Assembly (NCBI GenBank): GCA_021790305.1
Contig: JAJYED010000004.1
Span: forward strand, 1-57,351
Direction of reading: 5' to 3'
Origin: Microcaldota archaeon
Lineage (GTDB): Archaea > Micrarchaeota > Micrarchaeia > Micrarchaeales > CABMGC01
DNA length: 57,351 bases
Shown here: positions 57,137-57,351 of the stretch, one piece after another
Position numbering within the stretch: position 1 is the stretch's first letter
Layout of the letters: every line of letters starts with the position of its first letter
Notes under the pieces: generated by a model
Told to the model about the DNA's origin: nothing
Seen by the model: only the letters and a program-made list of their open reading frames with translations
Database searches by the model: none
Translations under genes and position numbers: made by a program

Positions 57137-57228
57137 GATAATACAGAGCGCAACTGGTTGCCTCGTTCTTACAGCAATTACACTGTTCTTCGCGATAAAG
57201 GATTTGAGATGGCGCGAGGCATGAGTTT
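57135..57228 (+). repeat. direct repeat copy 2 (internally deleted remnant of permease 3' end)
   Basis: 57135-57159 = 55803-55827; 57164-57228 = 55877-55941; 49 bp of copy 1 replaced by 4 bp. Confidence 0.92.
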
Positions 57229-57347
57229 GGCGGGGGGGAGATTTGAACACCCGATCTCTAGATTTCTAAGATCATAGCCGAAAGGCTCATTACTCATCAT
57301 GCTATGCATATGAGTCTAGCGCTCTAACCAGGCTGAGCTACCCCGCC
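57228..57347 (-). tRNA. tRNA-Met (CAT; elongator or Ile2 not resolved) with ~45-nt intron at 37/38 (57264-57308)
   Basis: minus strand GGCGGGG TA GCTCAGCCTGGTTAGAGC G CTAGA CTCATA[intron]A TCTAG AGATC GGGTG TTCAAAT CTCCC CCCCGCC A. Confidence 0.9.
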
Positions 57348-57351
57348 TTCG

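Noticed and set aside
1-57351. CRISPR array or defence island
   Set aside because: No regularly spaced direct repeats and no Cas or recognisable defence proteins.

Overview
This is a gene-dense archaeal chromosomal segment. It encodes archaeal-type RFC large subunit, PCNA, fibrillarin, Trm1, RtcB, RNase P subunit 4, DTD2, PheRS alpha/beta, ProRS, uL30/uL15 and a beta-CASP RNase. A DPANN/Micrarchaeota-like origin is my inference from the small secreted proteins and the QSAFEYLM-type signal peptide; I ran no searches. Most of the window is housekeeping. The most unusual signals are: (1) a near-consensus box C/D sRNA starting 4-5 nt after tRNA-Gln, apparently a tRNA-sRNA dicistron; (2) introns in tRNA-Trp and tRNA-Met that share a 20/21-identical block predicted to fold as a box C/D K-turn, with the tRNA-Met intron placed so that the N+5 rule points at its own C34; (3) a tRNA-Leu(CAA) with a 13-nt insertion in the T-loop, divergent from rtcB; (4) a bacterial-type rsgA GTPase inserted between an ABC permease gene and tRNA-Met, flanked by a direct duplication of the permease 3' end; (5) an IS5/ISH1-like element with imperfect TIRs and an 8-bp target duplication; (6) a wHTH-REC protein with a C-terminal region resembling a degenerate GGDEF domain. 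Large antisense ORFs in the track were treated as shadow ORFs. All family calls come from reading motifs by eye.
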